Positions 9,315 to 19,094 of a stretch of DNA of 64,000 nt are shown one piece after another. The stretch comes from Paraburkholderia fungorum (GTDB taxonomy: Bacteria; Pseudomonadota; Gammaproteobacteria; Burkholderiales; Burkholderiaceae), in contig NZ_CADFGE010000001.1 of the NCBI RefSeq assembly GCF_902833645.1, positions 186,001 through 250,000 on the forward strand. The letters run 5' to 3'. Below the pieces are notes generated by a model. That model saw only the letters and a program-made list of their open reading frames with translations, did no database searches and was not told the origin of the DNA. The position numbers and the translations under genes were made by a program. Position 1 is the stretch's first letter. Each line of letters begins with the position of its first letter.

Positions 9315-10766
9315 ATGTCCGCTCCGATTTCCAACGTACGACCCGCCCCGGACTCCGTCCTGGTCGATATTGTCGATTACGTGCTGGATTTCCCGATCGA
9401 CAGCACGCTCGCGCTGGACACCGCGCGTAACTGCCTGATCGATACGCTCGGTTGCGGACTCGAGGCGCTCACCTACCCGGCCTGCACCAAGCTGATGGGA
9501 CCGATCGTGCCGGGCACGATCGTCCCCAACGGCGCGAAGGTGCCCGGCACGTCGTTCCAGTTGGATCCTGTCCAAGCCGCCTTCAACATCGGCGCGATGA
9601 TCCGCTGGCTCGACTTCAACGACACATGGCTCGCCGCCGAGTGGGGCCATCCGTCGGATAATCTCGGCGGGATTCTGGCGACGGCCGACTGGCTCTCGCG
9701 CAGTGCCATCGCAGCGGGCAAGCAGCCGCTGACGATGAAAGACGTGTTGATCGGCATGATCAAGGCGCACGAAATTCAAGGCTGTATCGCGCTCGAAAAT
9801 TCGTTCAACAAAGTCGGGCTCGATCATGTATTGCTGGTGAAACTGGCTTCGACCGCGGTGGTCGGCCAGATGATCGGTTTGAAGCGCGACGAGTTGATCA
9901 ACGCGGTGTCGCAGGCGTTTGTCGATGGGCACGCGCTGCGCACCTACCGCCATGCGCCCAATACCGGCTCGCGCAAGTCGTGGGCCGCGGGCGATGCAAC
10001 CTCGCGCGCCGTGCGGCTCGCATTGATCGCGAAGACCGGCGAGATGGGCTACCCGTCGGTGCTGACCGCGAAAACGTGGGGCTTCTACGATGTGCTGTTC
10101 AAGGGTAACGCGTTCAAATTCCAGCGCCCTTACGGCTCGTATGTGATGGAAAACGTGCTGTTCAAGATTTCGTTCCCGGCTGAATTCCACGCGCAGACGG
10201 CGGTGGAGGCGGCGATGACGTTGCACGCGCAATTGCAGAGCGCGGGCAAGCGAGTGGAGGACATCAAGAAGATCACGATCCGCACGCACGAAGCCGCAAT
10301 CCGCATCATCGACAAAAAAGGCCCCCTGAACAATCCGGCCGACCGCGATCATTGCATTCAGTACATGATCGCCGTGCCGTTGATCCATGGCCGCCTGACG
10401 GCCGCGGATTATGAAGATTCGATCGCGCAGGACACGCGCATCGATGTGCTGCGCGCGAAGATGGAATGTGTCGAAGATGCGCAGTTCACGAAGGATTACC
10501 ACGATCCGGAGAAGCGTTCGATCGCCAATGCACTGACGATCGAATTCAACGACGGGTCGACGTTCGACGAAGTTGTAGTCGAATACCCGATCGGTCATAA
10601 GCGTCGTCGCGAAGACGGAATTCCGTTGCTGGTCGAGAAGTTCAAGACCAACCTCGCGCGCCGCTTTCCGGTCAAGCAACAACTGGCGATTCTCGATGTG
10701 TCGCTGGATCAGGCACGGCTCGAAGCCATGCCGGTCAATGAATACGTCGATCTGTACGTCATCTAG
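9315..10766 (+). CDS. prpD: 2-methylcitrate dehydratase / aconitate hydratase PrpD
   Basis: A 483-residue MmgE/PrpD-family protein that dehydrates 2-methylcitrate to methylaconitate, with iron-independent aconitase side activity in known members. Conserved stretches include Asp-Thr-Leu-Gly-Cys-Gly near residue 42, a Trp-Leu-Asp-Phe-Asn-Asp-Thr-Trp segment near residue 97, and His-Pro-Ser-Asp-Asn-Leu-Gly. The start has an AGGAAAG ribosome-binding site. It follows the small exported protein by 25 bases and precedes acnA by 45 bases, consistent with one operon. Confidence 0.94.
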   Translation: MSAPISNVRPAPDSVLVDIVDYVLDFPIDSTLALDTARNCLIDTLGCGLEALTYPACTKLMGPIVPGTIVPNGAKVPGTSFQLDPVQAAFNIGAMIRWLDFNDTWLAAEWGHPSDNLGGILATADWLSRSAIAAGKQPLTMKDVLIGMIKAHEIQGCIALENSFNKVGLDHVLLVKLASTAVVGQMIGLKRDELINAVSQAFVDGHALRTYRHAPNTGSRKSWAAGDATSRAVRLALIAKTGEMGYPSVLTAKTWGFYDVLFKGNAFKFQRPYGSYVMENVLFKISFPAEFHAQTAVEAAMTLHAQLQSAGKRVEDIKKITIRTHEAAIRIIDKKGPLNNPADRDHCIQYMIAVPLIHGRLTAADYEDSIAQDTRIDVLRAKMECVEDAQFTKDYHDPEKRSIANALTIEFNDGSTFDEVVVEYPIGHKRRREDGIPLLVEKFKTNLARRFPVKQQLAILDVSLDQARLEAMPVNEYVDLYVI

Positions 10767-10811
10767 TCAAGTTAAGTACTGTAGTTCCGCGATCAAACCA
10801 AGGAAAACACC

Positions 10812-13529
10812 ATGGCCCACAACCTCCACAAAACGCTCAAGGAATTCGACAGCGGTTCCGGCAAAGGCAAGTTCTACTCCCTGCCGCAACTCGGCAAGGC
10901 ACTGAACATCAAGATCGACCGCCTGCCGGTTTCGATCCGTATCGTGCTGGAATCGGTGCTGCGTAACTACGACGGCAAGAAGATCGCCGAAGAACACATC
11001 GAGCAACTCGCGAACTGGAAGCCGACGGCAGCACGCGTCGACGAAATCCCGTTTGTCGTGTCGCGCGTCGTGCTGCAAGACTTTACCGGTGTGCCGCTGC
11101 TCGCCGACATCGCAGCAATGCGTGGCGTCGCGAAGCACATGGGCAAGGATCCGAAGTCGATCGAACCGCTGGTCCCGGTCGATCTGGTCGTCGATCACTC
11201 GGTGCAGATCGATCACTTCCGCGAAAAGAACGCGCTCGACCTGAACATGAAACTGGAATTCCAGCGCAACAACGAGCGCTACCAGTTCATGAAGTGGGGC
11301 ATGCAGGCGTTCGACACGTTCAAGGTCGTGCCGCCGGGCGTCGGTATCGTTCACCAGGTGAACCTCGAATACCTAGCACGCGGCGTGCACAAGAAGGCCG
11401 AAGGCGCGGACACCGTGTACTACCCGGATTCGCTGGTCGGCACCGACAGCCACACGACCATGATCAACGGTATCGGCGTGGTGGGCTGGGGCGTGGGCGG
11501 TATCGAAGCTGAAGCCGGCATGCTCGGCCAGCCGGTGTACTTCCTGACGCCGGACGTGGTCGGCGTCGAGCTGAAGGGCAAGCTGCGCGAAGGCCTGACG
11601 GCAACCGACCTGGTCCTGACCGTCACCGAACTGCTGCGTAAGGAAAAGGTTGTCGGCAAGTTCGTCGAGTTCTTCGGCGAAGGCACGAAGTCGCTGTCGC
11701 TGCCGGACCGTGCGACGATCGGCAACATGGCGCCGGAATACGGCGCAACCATGGGCTTCTTCCCGGTCGACGAAAAAACCATCGACTACTTCAAGGGCAC
11801 GGGCCGCACCGACGCGGAAATCTCCGCCTTCGAAAACTACTTCAAGGCGCAAGGGCTGTTCGGTATCCCGAAGGCTGGACAGATCGACTACACCAAGGTC
11901 GTCACGCTGGATCTCGGCACGGTCACGCCGTCGCTGGCGGGTCCGAAGCGCCCGCAAGACCGCATCGAAATCGGTCACGTGAAGTCGACCTTCAGCGACC
12001 TGTTCTCGAAGCCCGTGGCGGAAAACGGCTTTGCGAAGAAGTCGGAAGACCTCGACGCGCAATACACGACGAGCAACGGCGTCGACGTGAAGAACGGCGA
12101 CATCCTGATCGCTGCGATCACGTCGTGCACGAACACGTCGAACCCGAGCGTGCTGCTGGCTGCTGGTTTGCTGGCAAAGAAGGCTGTGGAAGCCGGCCTG
12201 ACGGTCGCTCCGCACATCAAGACGTCACTGGCACCGGGATCGCGCATCGTCACGGAATACCTGACGAAGACCGACTTGATGAAGTACCTCGACAAGCTCG
12301 GCTTCACGCTCGCCGCTTACGGTTGCACGACCTGTATCGGTAACGCGGGCGATCTGACGCCGGAACTGAACGAAGCGATCACGAAGAACGACATCGTCGC
12401 GGCTGCGGTGCTGTCGGGCAACCGTAACTTCGAAGCGCGTATTCACCCGAACATCCGCGCGAACTTCCTGGCCTCGCCGCCGCTGGTGGTGGCTTACGCG
12501 ATCGCCGGCAACATCACGCGCGACCTGATGACCGAACCGGTCGGCAAGGGCAAGGGCGGCCGCGACATCTACCTGGGCGACATCTGGCCGACCAGCGAAG
12601 AAGTCGATGCGCTGCTCAAGTTTGCGCTGGACGCCGATGCGTTCCGCAAGAACTACTCGTCGCTGACCAAGAAGGGCGACCTGTGGAGCAAGATCGAAGG
12701 CGAAGAAGGTCAAGTCTACGACTGGCCGAAGTCGACCTACATCGCTGAGCCGCCGTTCTTCGGCAAGGACTTCTCGATGACGCCGGCCGACAGCATCGCT
12801 GCGGTCAAGAACGCACGCGCACTGGGCATCTTCGGTGACTCGGTCACGACCGACCACATCAGCCCGGCTGGCTCGATCAAGGAAGACTCGCCGGCAGGCA
12901 AGTGGCTGAAGGAAAACGGCGTGCAGAAAGCCGATTTCAACAGCTACGGCTCGCGTCGCGGCAACCACGACGTGATGATGCGCGGCACGTTCGCCAACGT
13001 CCGGATCAAGAACCTGATGATCCCGGCGAAGGCAGACGGTTCGCGCGTCGAAGGCGGCCTGACCATTCACCAGCCGAGCGGCGAACAACTGTCGATCTAT
13101 GACGCAGCGATGAAGTACATCGACGCCGGCACGCCGACCATCGTGTTCGCGGGCGAAGAGTACGGCACGGGCTCGTCGCGCGACTGGGCAGCGAAGGGCA
13201 CGCAACTGCTGGGCGTGAAGGCTGTGGTCGCACGCAGCTTCGAGCGCATCCACCGCTCGAACCTGGTCGGCATGGGCGTCCTGCCGCTGCAGTTCAAGGG
13301 CTCGGATAGCGTGCAATCGCTCGGCATCACCGGCGAAGAAACGTACGACATCGAAGGCCTGGGCGCTGACTTCAAGCCGCAACAGGAAGTGACGCTGGTG
13401 ATTCGTGGCAAGGACGGCAAGGAAAAGCGTGTGCCGGTGCTGCTGCGTATCGACACGCCGATCGAAGTCGATTACTACAAGCACGGCGGGATTCTGCCGT
13501 TCGTGCTGCGTTCGTTGCTGGCTGCTTAA
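10812..13529 (+). CDS. acnA: Aconitate hydratase A
   Basis: A 905-residue aconitase of the AcnA/IRP1 type (the E. coli enzyme has 891 residues). It isomerises citrate and isocitrate and may also hydrate 2-methylaconitate here. The [4Fe-4S] ligands are C439 (in SCTNTSNP), C505 and C508 (in GCTTCIGN). The swivelling carboxy-terminal domain contains the [10 protein letters not shown] substrate-binding loop. An AAGGAAA site precedes the ATG. It is the last gene of the plus-strand block, and two stem-loops follow it, the second an intrinsic terminator. AcnD is a less likely alternative because of the length, and no prpF is seen beside it. Confidence 0.95.
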   Translation: MAHNLHKTLKEFDSGSGKGKFYSLPQLGKALNIKIDRLPVSIRIVLESVLRNYDGKKIAEEHIEQLANWKPTAARVDEIPFVVSRVVLQDFTGVPLLADIAAMRGVAKHMGKDPKSIEPLVPVDLVVDHSVQIDHFREKNALDLNMKLEFQRNNERYQFMKWGMQAFDTFKVVPPGVGIVHQVNLEYLARGVHKKAEGADTVYYPDSLVGTDSHTTMINGIGVVGWGVGGIEAEAGMLGQPVYFLTPDVVGVELKGKLREGLTATDLVLTVTELLRKEKVVGKFVEFFGEGTKSLSLPDRATIGNMAPEYGATMGFFPVDEKTIDYFKGTGRTDAEISAFENYFKAQGLFGIPKAGQIDYTKVVTLDLGTVTPSLAGPKRPQDRIEIGHVKSTFSDLFSKPVAENGFAKKSEDLDAQYTTSNGVDVKNGDILIAAITSCTNTSNPSVLLAAGLLAKKAVEAGLTVAPHIKTSLAPGSRIVTEYLTKTDLMKYLDKLGFTLAAYGCTTCIGNAGDLTPELNEAITKNDIVAAAVLSGNRNFEARIHPNIRANFLASPPLVVAYAIAGNITRDLMTEPVGKGKGGRDIYLGDIWPTSEEVDALLKFALDADAFRKNYSSLTKKGDLWSKIEGEEGQVYDWPKSTYIAEPPFFGKDFSMTPADSIAAVKNARALGIFGDSVTTDHISPAGSIKEDSPAGKWLKENGVQKADFNSYGSRRGNHDVMMRGTFANVRIKNLMIPAKADGSRVEGGLTIHQPSGEQLSIYDAAMKYIDAGTPTIVFAGEEYGTGSSRDWAAKGTQLLGVKAVVARSFERIHRSNLVGMGVLPLQFKGSDSVQSLGITGEETYDIEGLGADFKPQQEVTLVIRGKDGKEKRVPVLLRIDTPIEVDYYKHGGILPFVLRSLLAA

Positions 13530-13572
13530 GGTACTAGCTGACGCAAGTAGTAACTGCGAGTTGTTTTGCAGG

Positions 13573-13598
13573 GGCTGCGTCCTGTGGAGGGCGCAGCC
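13573..13598 (+). other. Stem-loop after acnA
   Basis: GGCTGCG (13573-13579) pairs with CGCAGCC (13592-13598). It has no T run of its own and stands nine bases before the true terminator, so it may protect the acnA 3' end or help termination. Confidence 0.5.
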
Positions 13599-13607
13599 GA
13601 CTTTAGA

Positions 13608-13634
13608 AGCCCGACCTCTGGTCGGGCTTTTTTT
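13608..13634 (+). terminator. Intrinsic terminator of the prpC-prpD-acnA block
   Basis: AGCCCGACC (13608-13616) and GGTCGGGCT (13620-13628) form a perfect 9-bp stem with a TCT loop, followed by seven T bases. It also separates acnA from the convergent operon that ends at 13643. Confidence 0.93.
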
Positions 13635-13642
13635 ATGGGCTT

Positions 13643-14575
13643 TTACTGCTTACTACGATCGTCGTGCTGAAAGGCATCTGGGTTGTCGGTGACGCGGCGT
13701 TGGGTCATGTGGGCCTTCCAGTTGGTGTCGGCTGGCACCGACGACTCACGCGTGGTGATTTGAACGCGCGGTTGCTGATTGGCCCATTTGAGCCACTGTG
13801 CCCGTTCGGTCTCGTCAGCATCTCGTAACGCCGGCGCAGTCCATTCCGGTTGCCTCGACACGGAAGGCCGCGTCGACGAACGGATAACGCGTGCCGAAGC
13901 TTGCCGCTCGGCCAACTGGGCTTGGGTGAAGCGCGCCGTCTTTACCTTTTTCGCCGCTTTCGCGGACTGCACGACCTGAGGCAATACGGCGTTGCCGACA
14001 GGCGCCACTCGCAACGTATCTGTGTTCGCCGCTGTCGCGACAACGGCGTCCTGCGAGGCAGTATGGACATCTGCGACGACCGACGCGACAGGTTGTTGCG
14101 ACGGCGCCGTGGCCGGTGTGCTGACTGCCGGTTGAGTTGCCGGCAACACACTCGCGATCTGCGCTTTCTGCGCCTCCTGCATCGAACAAGTCGTGACCAG
14201 CCACGCAAGCGCAATACTGCATCCCGCGAAGATCAACGCGCTGTACACGTGATCCGAACGTGATGACCTCGGGCGGAACGTATCCATTTCCTGATAGCGC
14301 TTAGCTTCAGCCAGCGCTTCGTCGAAACGTCCAGAGTCCACGCGCGGCGGCGGCGCCTTGTACACCAATATCTTGGCGCCGGGCGGAAAGCGTCTGCCCA
14401 TTTTCGGCGGCACAGCTTGTGTCGACTTCACGGCTTGCGAAGACGGACCTGAATGTTGCTCCGGCTTTGGCACCACTCGCAAACGACCGCCGCCAAACGG
14501 CGGCGGCAGCTTGTCGAACGGAAGGGGTAGCGGAACGGCGAGATCGCCTTCGATCAAAGCTAACGGTCGATTCAT
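13643..14575 (-). CDS. Single-TM protein of unknown function, end of regulatory operon
   Basis: I do not recognise this 310-residue protein. It has a Pro-rich cytoplasmic-looking first part (Pro-Leu-Pro-Leu-Pro-Phe and Leu-Pro-Pro-Pro-Phe-Gly-Gly-Gly), a charged helix at about residues 82-98, one membrane segment at about residues 110-130, then an Ala/Gln/Thr-rich exported tail of about 180 residues. Topology is bitopic with the tail in the periplasm, which suggests a cell-wall-spanning or signal-relay part. The ATG at 14575 overlaps the preceding gene's stop by four bases (ATGA), so the two are translationally coupled. Its role must be linked to the HPt protein and response regulator upstream. 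Confidence 0.8.
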   Translation of the reverse strand: MNRPLALIEGDLAVPLPLPFDKLPPPFGGGRLRVVPKPEQHSGPSSQAVKSTQAVPPKMGRRFPPGAKILVYKAPPPRVDSGRFDEALAEAKRYQEMDTFRPRSSRSDHVYSALIFAGCSIALAWLVTTCSMQEAQKAQIASVLPATQPAVSTPATAPSQQPVASVVADVHTASQDAVVATAANTDTLRVAPVGNAVLPQVVQSAKAAKKVKTARFTQAQLAERQASARVIRSSTRPSVSRQPEWTAPALRDADETERAQWLKWANQQPRVQITTRESSVPADTNWKAHMTQRRVTDNPDAFQHDDRSKQ

Positions 14576-15927
14576 CGCAAGGTGCTCCAATGCGAATCGG
14601 CCGCTTCGTCAAATTGATTCATCAATGCTTCGGCGCGTAGCGCTAGCTGTTCGATCGCGGCCGGTTCAGCTAGCGCACCGGCAACATACGCGCTTCGCAA
14701 CGCGGCCATCAGGCTGTGCGCCCCGACCAGACCTACAGCGCCGCTCAATCTGTGCAGCGCGGCATGCACACCATCCGCATCGGTCTGCTTGAGCATGGTG
14801 CGCACGCGTTGTACATCGTCTTTCATCGAGGCGCGCCAACCCCTTAGAAACGTCGGCAGATCGATGCCTTCTTCTGCAAGAGCGTGGAGATAGTGAGCAT
14901 CGAATGGCTCAACGGAGGGATCCATCAGATCTTCCTCGCGCGCAACATCGGCGGGCTGTTGCGGTTGAGCGCCCGGTAACGACGGCTCCGCTGCGATATG
15001 CCGATGTTCGATTGTGAACGGCGCGCTGAACGTGACGTAGACCTCGCGGTCCGCCTTGTTTGTGAATCTCAATTCGCCGCGCATGCGCTGTGCCAGCAGT
15101 CCGCATCGAGCGAGGTCAGGATCGGTTTCCTTATCCGTCTCGGACCGAACTGCCGGCACTGAGGATAATGAATCAACCCGTGCCTCGGCAATCCGATACG
15201 CGTTTGCGTCAATACCTCCAACGCTAATGAAAATTCGTTGTGCGCCGCTGTTCAGCGAGTCTGCGCGCACGGCAACCACAATCCGTGCGTGCTCTGTCCA
15301 CCGCGCGACCCAACTCAACAGATGGAACACGATCTGGCCCAGACGCGCGCCATCAGCCAAGATACGCGGGGCAACGGAATCGTCGACGCTGATGCTTGGA
15401 TGACACCCGTTTGGTGTGACTGTTTGAGAGAATTGCGCAACCGCATGGTGGATGACCGCGCGGGGATCACTCACGCTCTCGTCAAGGATCAACGTCCGGG
15501 AAGCCGCACATGTGGAATCAAAGTTGCTCGCAGGTTGTTCCCGCGCTTCCGCCGTACTGAATAGATTCTCCGACTTGCTCCCGGCAGCGAGCAATGGCCA
15601 TTGCCTCTTTGTGCGCGATTGCGCCGTGCGCGAGCGAAACAGATCCACCAGCGCGACGCTCTCGATCATCATCGCGAGCACCAGTATCAACCAGATGTGC
15701 GATATCGACGTGAACACGCTCGGCAATCGGAATATGCCTGTTTCGATGGGCGCGACACTAACCGGCATTGCGCTGACGCGCGTCGATACGGCCCACAACA
15801 GCGTGAACGCCAGCAGACCACCTGCAAAGGTAGCGTAGCGAATCGAATTCAGGCGGCGGGCGCGCGAAATCTGCCGCGTACGGCCGTGCTCGCTCCATGG
15901 GGAACCGGACTGGTTCATGGTGTTCAT
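14572..15927 (-). CDS. Membrane pseudo-kinase with C-terminal HPt domain (RcsD-like)
   Basis: About 451 residues. Two membrane segments (about 30-48 and 76-97) enclose a short periplasmic loop. Residues about 165-330 resemble a histidine-kinase ATPase domain: ADGARLGQIVFHLLSW corresponds to the N box. However, the N-box asparagine, the DxGxG loop and the GxGLG loop are all missing, and no H-box helix pair is visible. Residues about 345-440 form an HPt domain with the phosphorylatable histidine near residue 392 in LHRLSGAVGLVGA. The protein is therefore expected to relay phosphate rather than make it. In-frame starts exist at 15933 (GTG), 15927 and 15918 (ATG), and the choice is uncertain. It follows the response regulator by about 12 bases. 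Confidence 0.8.
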   Translation of the reverse strand: MNTMNQSGSPWSEHGRTRQISRARRLNSIRYATFAGGLLAFTLLWAVSTRVSAMPVSVAPIETGIFRLPSVFTSISHIWLILVLAMMIESVALVDLFRSRTAQSRTKRQWPLLAAGSKSENLFSTAEAREQPASNFDSTCAASRTLILDESVSDPRAVIHHAVAQFSQTVTPNGCHPSISVDDSVAPRILADGARLGQIVFHLLSWVARWTEHARIVVAVRADSLNSGAQRIFISVGGIDANAYRIAEARVDSLSSVPAVRSETDKETDPDLARCGLLAQRMRGELRFTNKADREVYVTFSAPFTIEHRHIAAEPSLPGAQPQQPADVAREEDLMDPSVEPFDAHYLHALAEEGIDLPTFLRGWRASMKDDVQRVRTMLKQTDADGVHAALHRLSGAVGLVGAHSLMAALRSAYVAGALAEPAAIEQLALRAEALMNQFDEAADSHWSTLR

Positions 15928-15939
15928 ACTCACGACAAC

Positions 15940-16563
15940 TCAGTCGATCAGCTTGTTTAGCGACGCGAATTCGATCAAACCGGCAAGCGACGAGACACCT
16001 AGCTTTTCCTGCAAACGGCTTTTATATGTGCTGACGGTTTTGTCGCTGATGAACAGTGCGTCACCGATGGCTTTGTTGGACATCCCCTTGGCGAGCATTT
16101 GAAGAATAGCGAGCTCCTTGTCGGATAGGCGCGCGAGCCTGTCTTCGTCATTGGCCACACCCTTATCAGCGCTTTCGGACATCACAGGGAATACCGTGTA
16201 ACCCGCGAGCACGGCCTCTACACCACGCATGATGGCGCGCATTTCCTGCGACTTGCAGACGTAACCTTGCGCACCCACGCGCAACGCACGCGGTGCGAAA
16301 GTCGCCTGATCGTGACCGGACAGAACTAGTATGCGAATCTGCGGGGAGGTCAGTTTCAGACGGGAGATAACGTCCAGCCCGTTGATGCGGGGAATGTCCA
16401 GATCGAGAATGGCCAGATCAGGCGTATGAAGTCTGGCCATTTCGACCGCAGTCTGGCCGTTTTCGGCCTCGATCACATCGGTGACGCCGAGCAACTGCGT
16501 AAGATGTGTTTTGATCACCAGCCGGAAGGCCGGATGATCGTCGACGATAAGAATTGTAGTCAT
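15940..16563 (-). CDS. NarL/FixJ-type response regulator
   Basis: A 207-residue two-domain regulator. The receiver has the acidic pair D8/D9 and phospho-acceptor D54, and a Lys in Val-Cys-Lys-Ser near residue 107. The carboxy domain (about 140-200) is a LuxR-type helix-turn-helix with the LSDKELAILQMLAKGMSNKAI pattern seen in this family. No ordinary sensor kinase is adjacent. The only partner in the operon is the HPt protein downstream, so the phosphate source is probably elsewhere. It starts six bases after the OmpA-type lipoprotein stop. Confidence 0.95.
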   Translation of the reverse strand: MTTILIVDDHPAFRLVIKTHLTQLLGVTDVIEAENGQTAVEMARLHTPDLAILDLDIPRINGLDVISRLKLTSPQIRILVLSGHDQATFAPRALRVGAQGYVCKSQEMRAIMRGVEAVLAGYTVFPVMSESADKGVANDEDRLARLSDKELAILQMLAKGMSNKAIGDALFISDKTVSTYKSRLQEKLGVSSLAGLIEFASLNKLID

Positions 16564-16569
16564 TCGAAT

Positions 16570-17637
16570 TTACTCCACAACAACCGTGTTCAGTGCCGCG
16601 CCGCGCACCAACTCAATCTCGACACGCCGGTTCGGCGCCATGCATTGCACCAGTTCGTCGCGATTCTTTTGCTCGCATTGCACAACCGGATTTGCCTTAC
16701 CGCGTCCTTGTGCCAACATCGGTAACGACACGCCGTGCTTGCGCAGATAATCCTGAACGGTCTGAGCACGTTGAAGCGAAAGCTTCTGGTTATAGGCATC
16801 GCTGCCAAGCCGATCCGTGTAGCCGCTGATATTCAGCTTCTCGATATTGCTAGTCCGCTGCAAGCCGGTCACCAGTGTGTCGAGTTGCGTCTTCCCGCCG
16901 GGCAGCATGCCCGCTTCGTCGCCGCGATCAAAACGGAACATAGAATCCGCTCGCAGCGTGATTTTTTGCGGCACTGCCGGCGCGGCAGGTTTCCGTTGTG
17001 CGCATTGAAGCGCTGTTTGGGCCGATTTCTGCAGTGTGCTCTGAACGCCCGGCAGGACCTTCTCAGCGGCCTGGAAGTTGCGCGTCCATGCATAGTGGCC
17101 GGCGCGAATCAGTTCGACTTCGGCGCAAGCGAGCGGTTGTTGTGCTTCAGGACAATTGGCGATAGCCGGGTCGGCCTTGATCACGTTGACAATGTTCCAC
17201 AAATCCGGCCGCACCGTCGATACGGTACGCAGCTCCGGGTTAGCTGCGGAAAGCGCTGTACCCCGTTCGAGACCGATGGTGATTGTGGCGGCCTGGCCAA
17301 TTGCCTCTTCGACGAATCCCCACTGATCGTGCTCACGCAACGCCTGCTGTCCGGCATCGACCCAGCATTGGGCCTTTGCCTGGAAATAGCCTTTCTTGTC
17401 GGTGGCTAGTTTGTCGAGCCGGCTCTGTAGACCTTCCAACACAGCACCTCGATTCTTGATCGGCGCGTAAGTGCCGACCCATTGCGGGGTTGCAGCGCCT
17501 GCCGCAAGATCTTGCGTCGCACCGATACCCGTCTTCATGACCGTGGGATCTGCGATGCCCAGTCGGTCACGTTCCGCTTGGCTCGCGCAGCCGGACAGAA
17601 CCAGCGCACAAGCAAGCATTGTTGTGTGAAATTTCAT
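16570..17637 (-). CDS. OmpA-C domain lipoprotein
   Basis: A 355-residue outer-membrane lipoprotein. It starts with a signal peptide ending in the lipobox Leu-Ser-Gly-Cys (C17) and ends in an OmpA-like peptidoglycan-binding domain (about 230-345) with ISGYTDRLG, a long helix Asn-Gln-Lys-Leu-Ser-Leu-Gln-Arg-Ala, and PNRRVEIEL. The middle part (about 60-210) has several cysteines and no domain I know. As the first gene of the operon with a response regulator and an HPt relay protein, it could be an envelope-stress sensor that feeds the phosphorelay, in the way RcsF feeds Rcs. That is inference from gene order only. Confidence 0.88.
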   Translation of the reverse strand: MKFHTTMLACALVLSGCASQAERDRLGIADPTVMKTGIGATQDLAAGAATPQWVGTYAPIKNRGAVLEGLQSRLDKLATDKKGYFQAKAQCWVDAGQQALREHDQWGFVEEAIGQAATITIGLERGTALSAANPELRTVSTVRPDLWNIVNVIKADPAIANCPEAQQPLACAEVELIRAGHYAWTRNFQAAEKVLPGVQSTLQKSAQTALQCAQRKPAAPAVPQKITLRADSMFRFDRGDEAGMLPGGKTQLDTLVTGLQRTSNIEKLNISGYTDRLGSDAYNQKLSLQRAQTVQDYLRKHGVSLPMLAQGRGKANPVVQCEQKNRDELVQCMAPNRRVEIELVRGAALNTVVVE

Positions 17638-18230
17638 AGTGCCCTTACGTGTCGCCCACGTTTACTTGAGAAAAGTCGAGCTTAGAGACACGAAGATGCG
17701 TATGGAATGAGAAAAGTCCTGGAGTTCTGTCGGACAGGTCGCCGGTCAATGAGAAATCGCACCGCGTTGACGATTTTCTGAGTGCGTGCTTGATACAACG
17801 GCTTTTACCCTTTAAGGCGGCTGTGAATGCGATTTTGGACTATGGGAGATGGGATTCGCGCCGAGAAGGGACGCGTTCGACAGAGCGAAGGCTGACGACC
17901 GGTTCGGCACGCTCGGCTGCAAATGCGGTGTGCAATCGGCATGCAAAACAAGGTCGATGAAATATGCACAAGCTGTCGTTGACAGCCGCGAAAGGGAGCC
18001 GCTTTATATCGCTAAGACGTTCGGAATGCCGGTGTGGGAACCGGCGCACTCATCCACCGCCGACCGGCGGCCTAAACGTACGCGCGCTCGCACATCCACT
18101 TGGGCGCACATGGTATGTGCTGCTGCCCGTTCGAGTGAAGTGAGGATTCTCAACGACCACGTTCAATCGGCCCGATAGTGGTTAGATTTTTCTACTGTGT
18201 TTGTCGATAAATTCTCAGCTGGCTCTGTGC
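17638..18230. other. Gene-poor gap of about 590 bases
   Basis: This stretch separates the OmpA-lipoprotein operon from the ABC permease gene that ends at 18231. Open frames here (the longest about 109 codons at 17849-18178) have shadow-like composition, no ribosome-binding site and no family features. It should hold the promoter of the minus-strand operon that starts at 17637, but I see no clear -35/-10 pair. No terminator with a T run is visible. Confidence 0.5.
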
Positions 18231-19070
18231 TCAAGCCCTGACAGCCCGCGCCGCATTTCTCCCACGCAACCACTCCAACGCCAACAGCAAACAAGTGGAG
18301 AACACGATCAAAATCGTCGCCAATGCCGCGATCGTCGGACTGATGTTTTCACGAATACCCGTGAACATCTGCCGCGGCAGGGTCGTTTGATCCGCGCCAG
18401 CCAGGAATAGCGTCACAACCACCTCATCGAACGAAGTCGCAAACGCAAACAGCGCACCCGAAATCACTCCCGGCGCAATCACCGGCAATGTGATGCGGAA
18501 GAACGTCTTCACCGGATTCGCGCCCAACGACAAACTCGCACGCACCAGGTTGTAGTTAAAGCCCTGCAACGTCGCCGCTACCGTGGTCACGACAAACGGC
18601 ACGCCCAGAGAAGCATGCGCGAGAATCAAGCCGATATACGTATTCGCCAGTCCCAGCGGTGCGAAGAACAGATACATGCCCACGCCAACCACCACCACCG
18701 GCACGATCATCGGCGAGATCAGAATCGCCATGAGCAGCGCCTTGCCGCGGAAGTTGGCTTTCGTCAGTCCGATAGCGGCCAGCGTGCCGAGTACGGTTGC
18801 GACGACCGTCGCGGACGGCGCAACGATAAAGCTGTTCTTTGCCGCCATGCGCCATTCATCGGACGCGATCAGGTTCTGATACCAGCGCAGCGACCAGCCC
18901 GGAATCGGATACACCAGAAACGTGCTCGACGAAAACGACAAGGGCACGATCGCCAGCACCGGCAAGATCAGATACAGCAGGGTCAGCACGGCAAGCGCAC
19001 GCAGCGCGAAATACCACACACGTTCCACCAACGAGGTGTGCGGTGCGAACAAGGGCTTGGCAAGTTTCAT
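18231..19070 (-). CDS. ABC transporter permease, polyamine type (PotC-like)
   Basis: A 279-residue inner-membrane permease with about six membrane segments and the cytoplasmic EAA-type loop Ala-Ser-Leu-Ser-Leu-Gly-Ala-Asn-Pro near residue 170, where the ATPase docks. It belongs to the PotC/YdcV group that pairs with a PotB-type partner. It lies 24 bases downstream of that partner and is the last gene of the four-gene importer. A GGAG site precedes the ATG. Confidence 0.92.
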   Translation of the reverse strand: MKLAKPLFAPHTSLVERVWYFALRALAVLTLLYLILPVLAIVPLSFSSSTFLVYPIPGWSLRWYQNLIASDEWRMAAKNSFIVAPSATVVATVLGTLAAIGLTKANFRGKALLMAILISPMIVPVVVVGVGMYLFFAPLGLANTYIGLILAHASLGVPFVVTTVAATLQGFNYNLVRASLSLGANPVKTFFRITLPVIAPGVISGALFAFATSFDEVVVTLFLAGADQTTLPRQMFTGIRENISPTIAALATILIVFSTCLLLALEWLRGRNAARAVRA

Positions 19071-19094
19071 CGCGAATCAGCTCCGTTCAGGCAA

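Noticed and set aside
17849..18178. 109-codon plus-strand frame
   Set aside because: No ribosome-binding site, no motif, and composition like a shadow frame.
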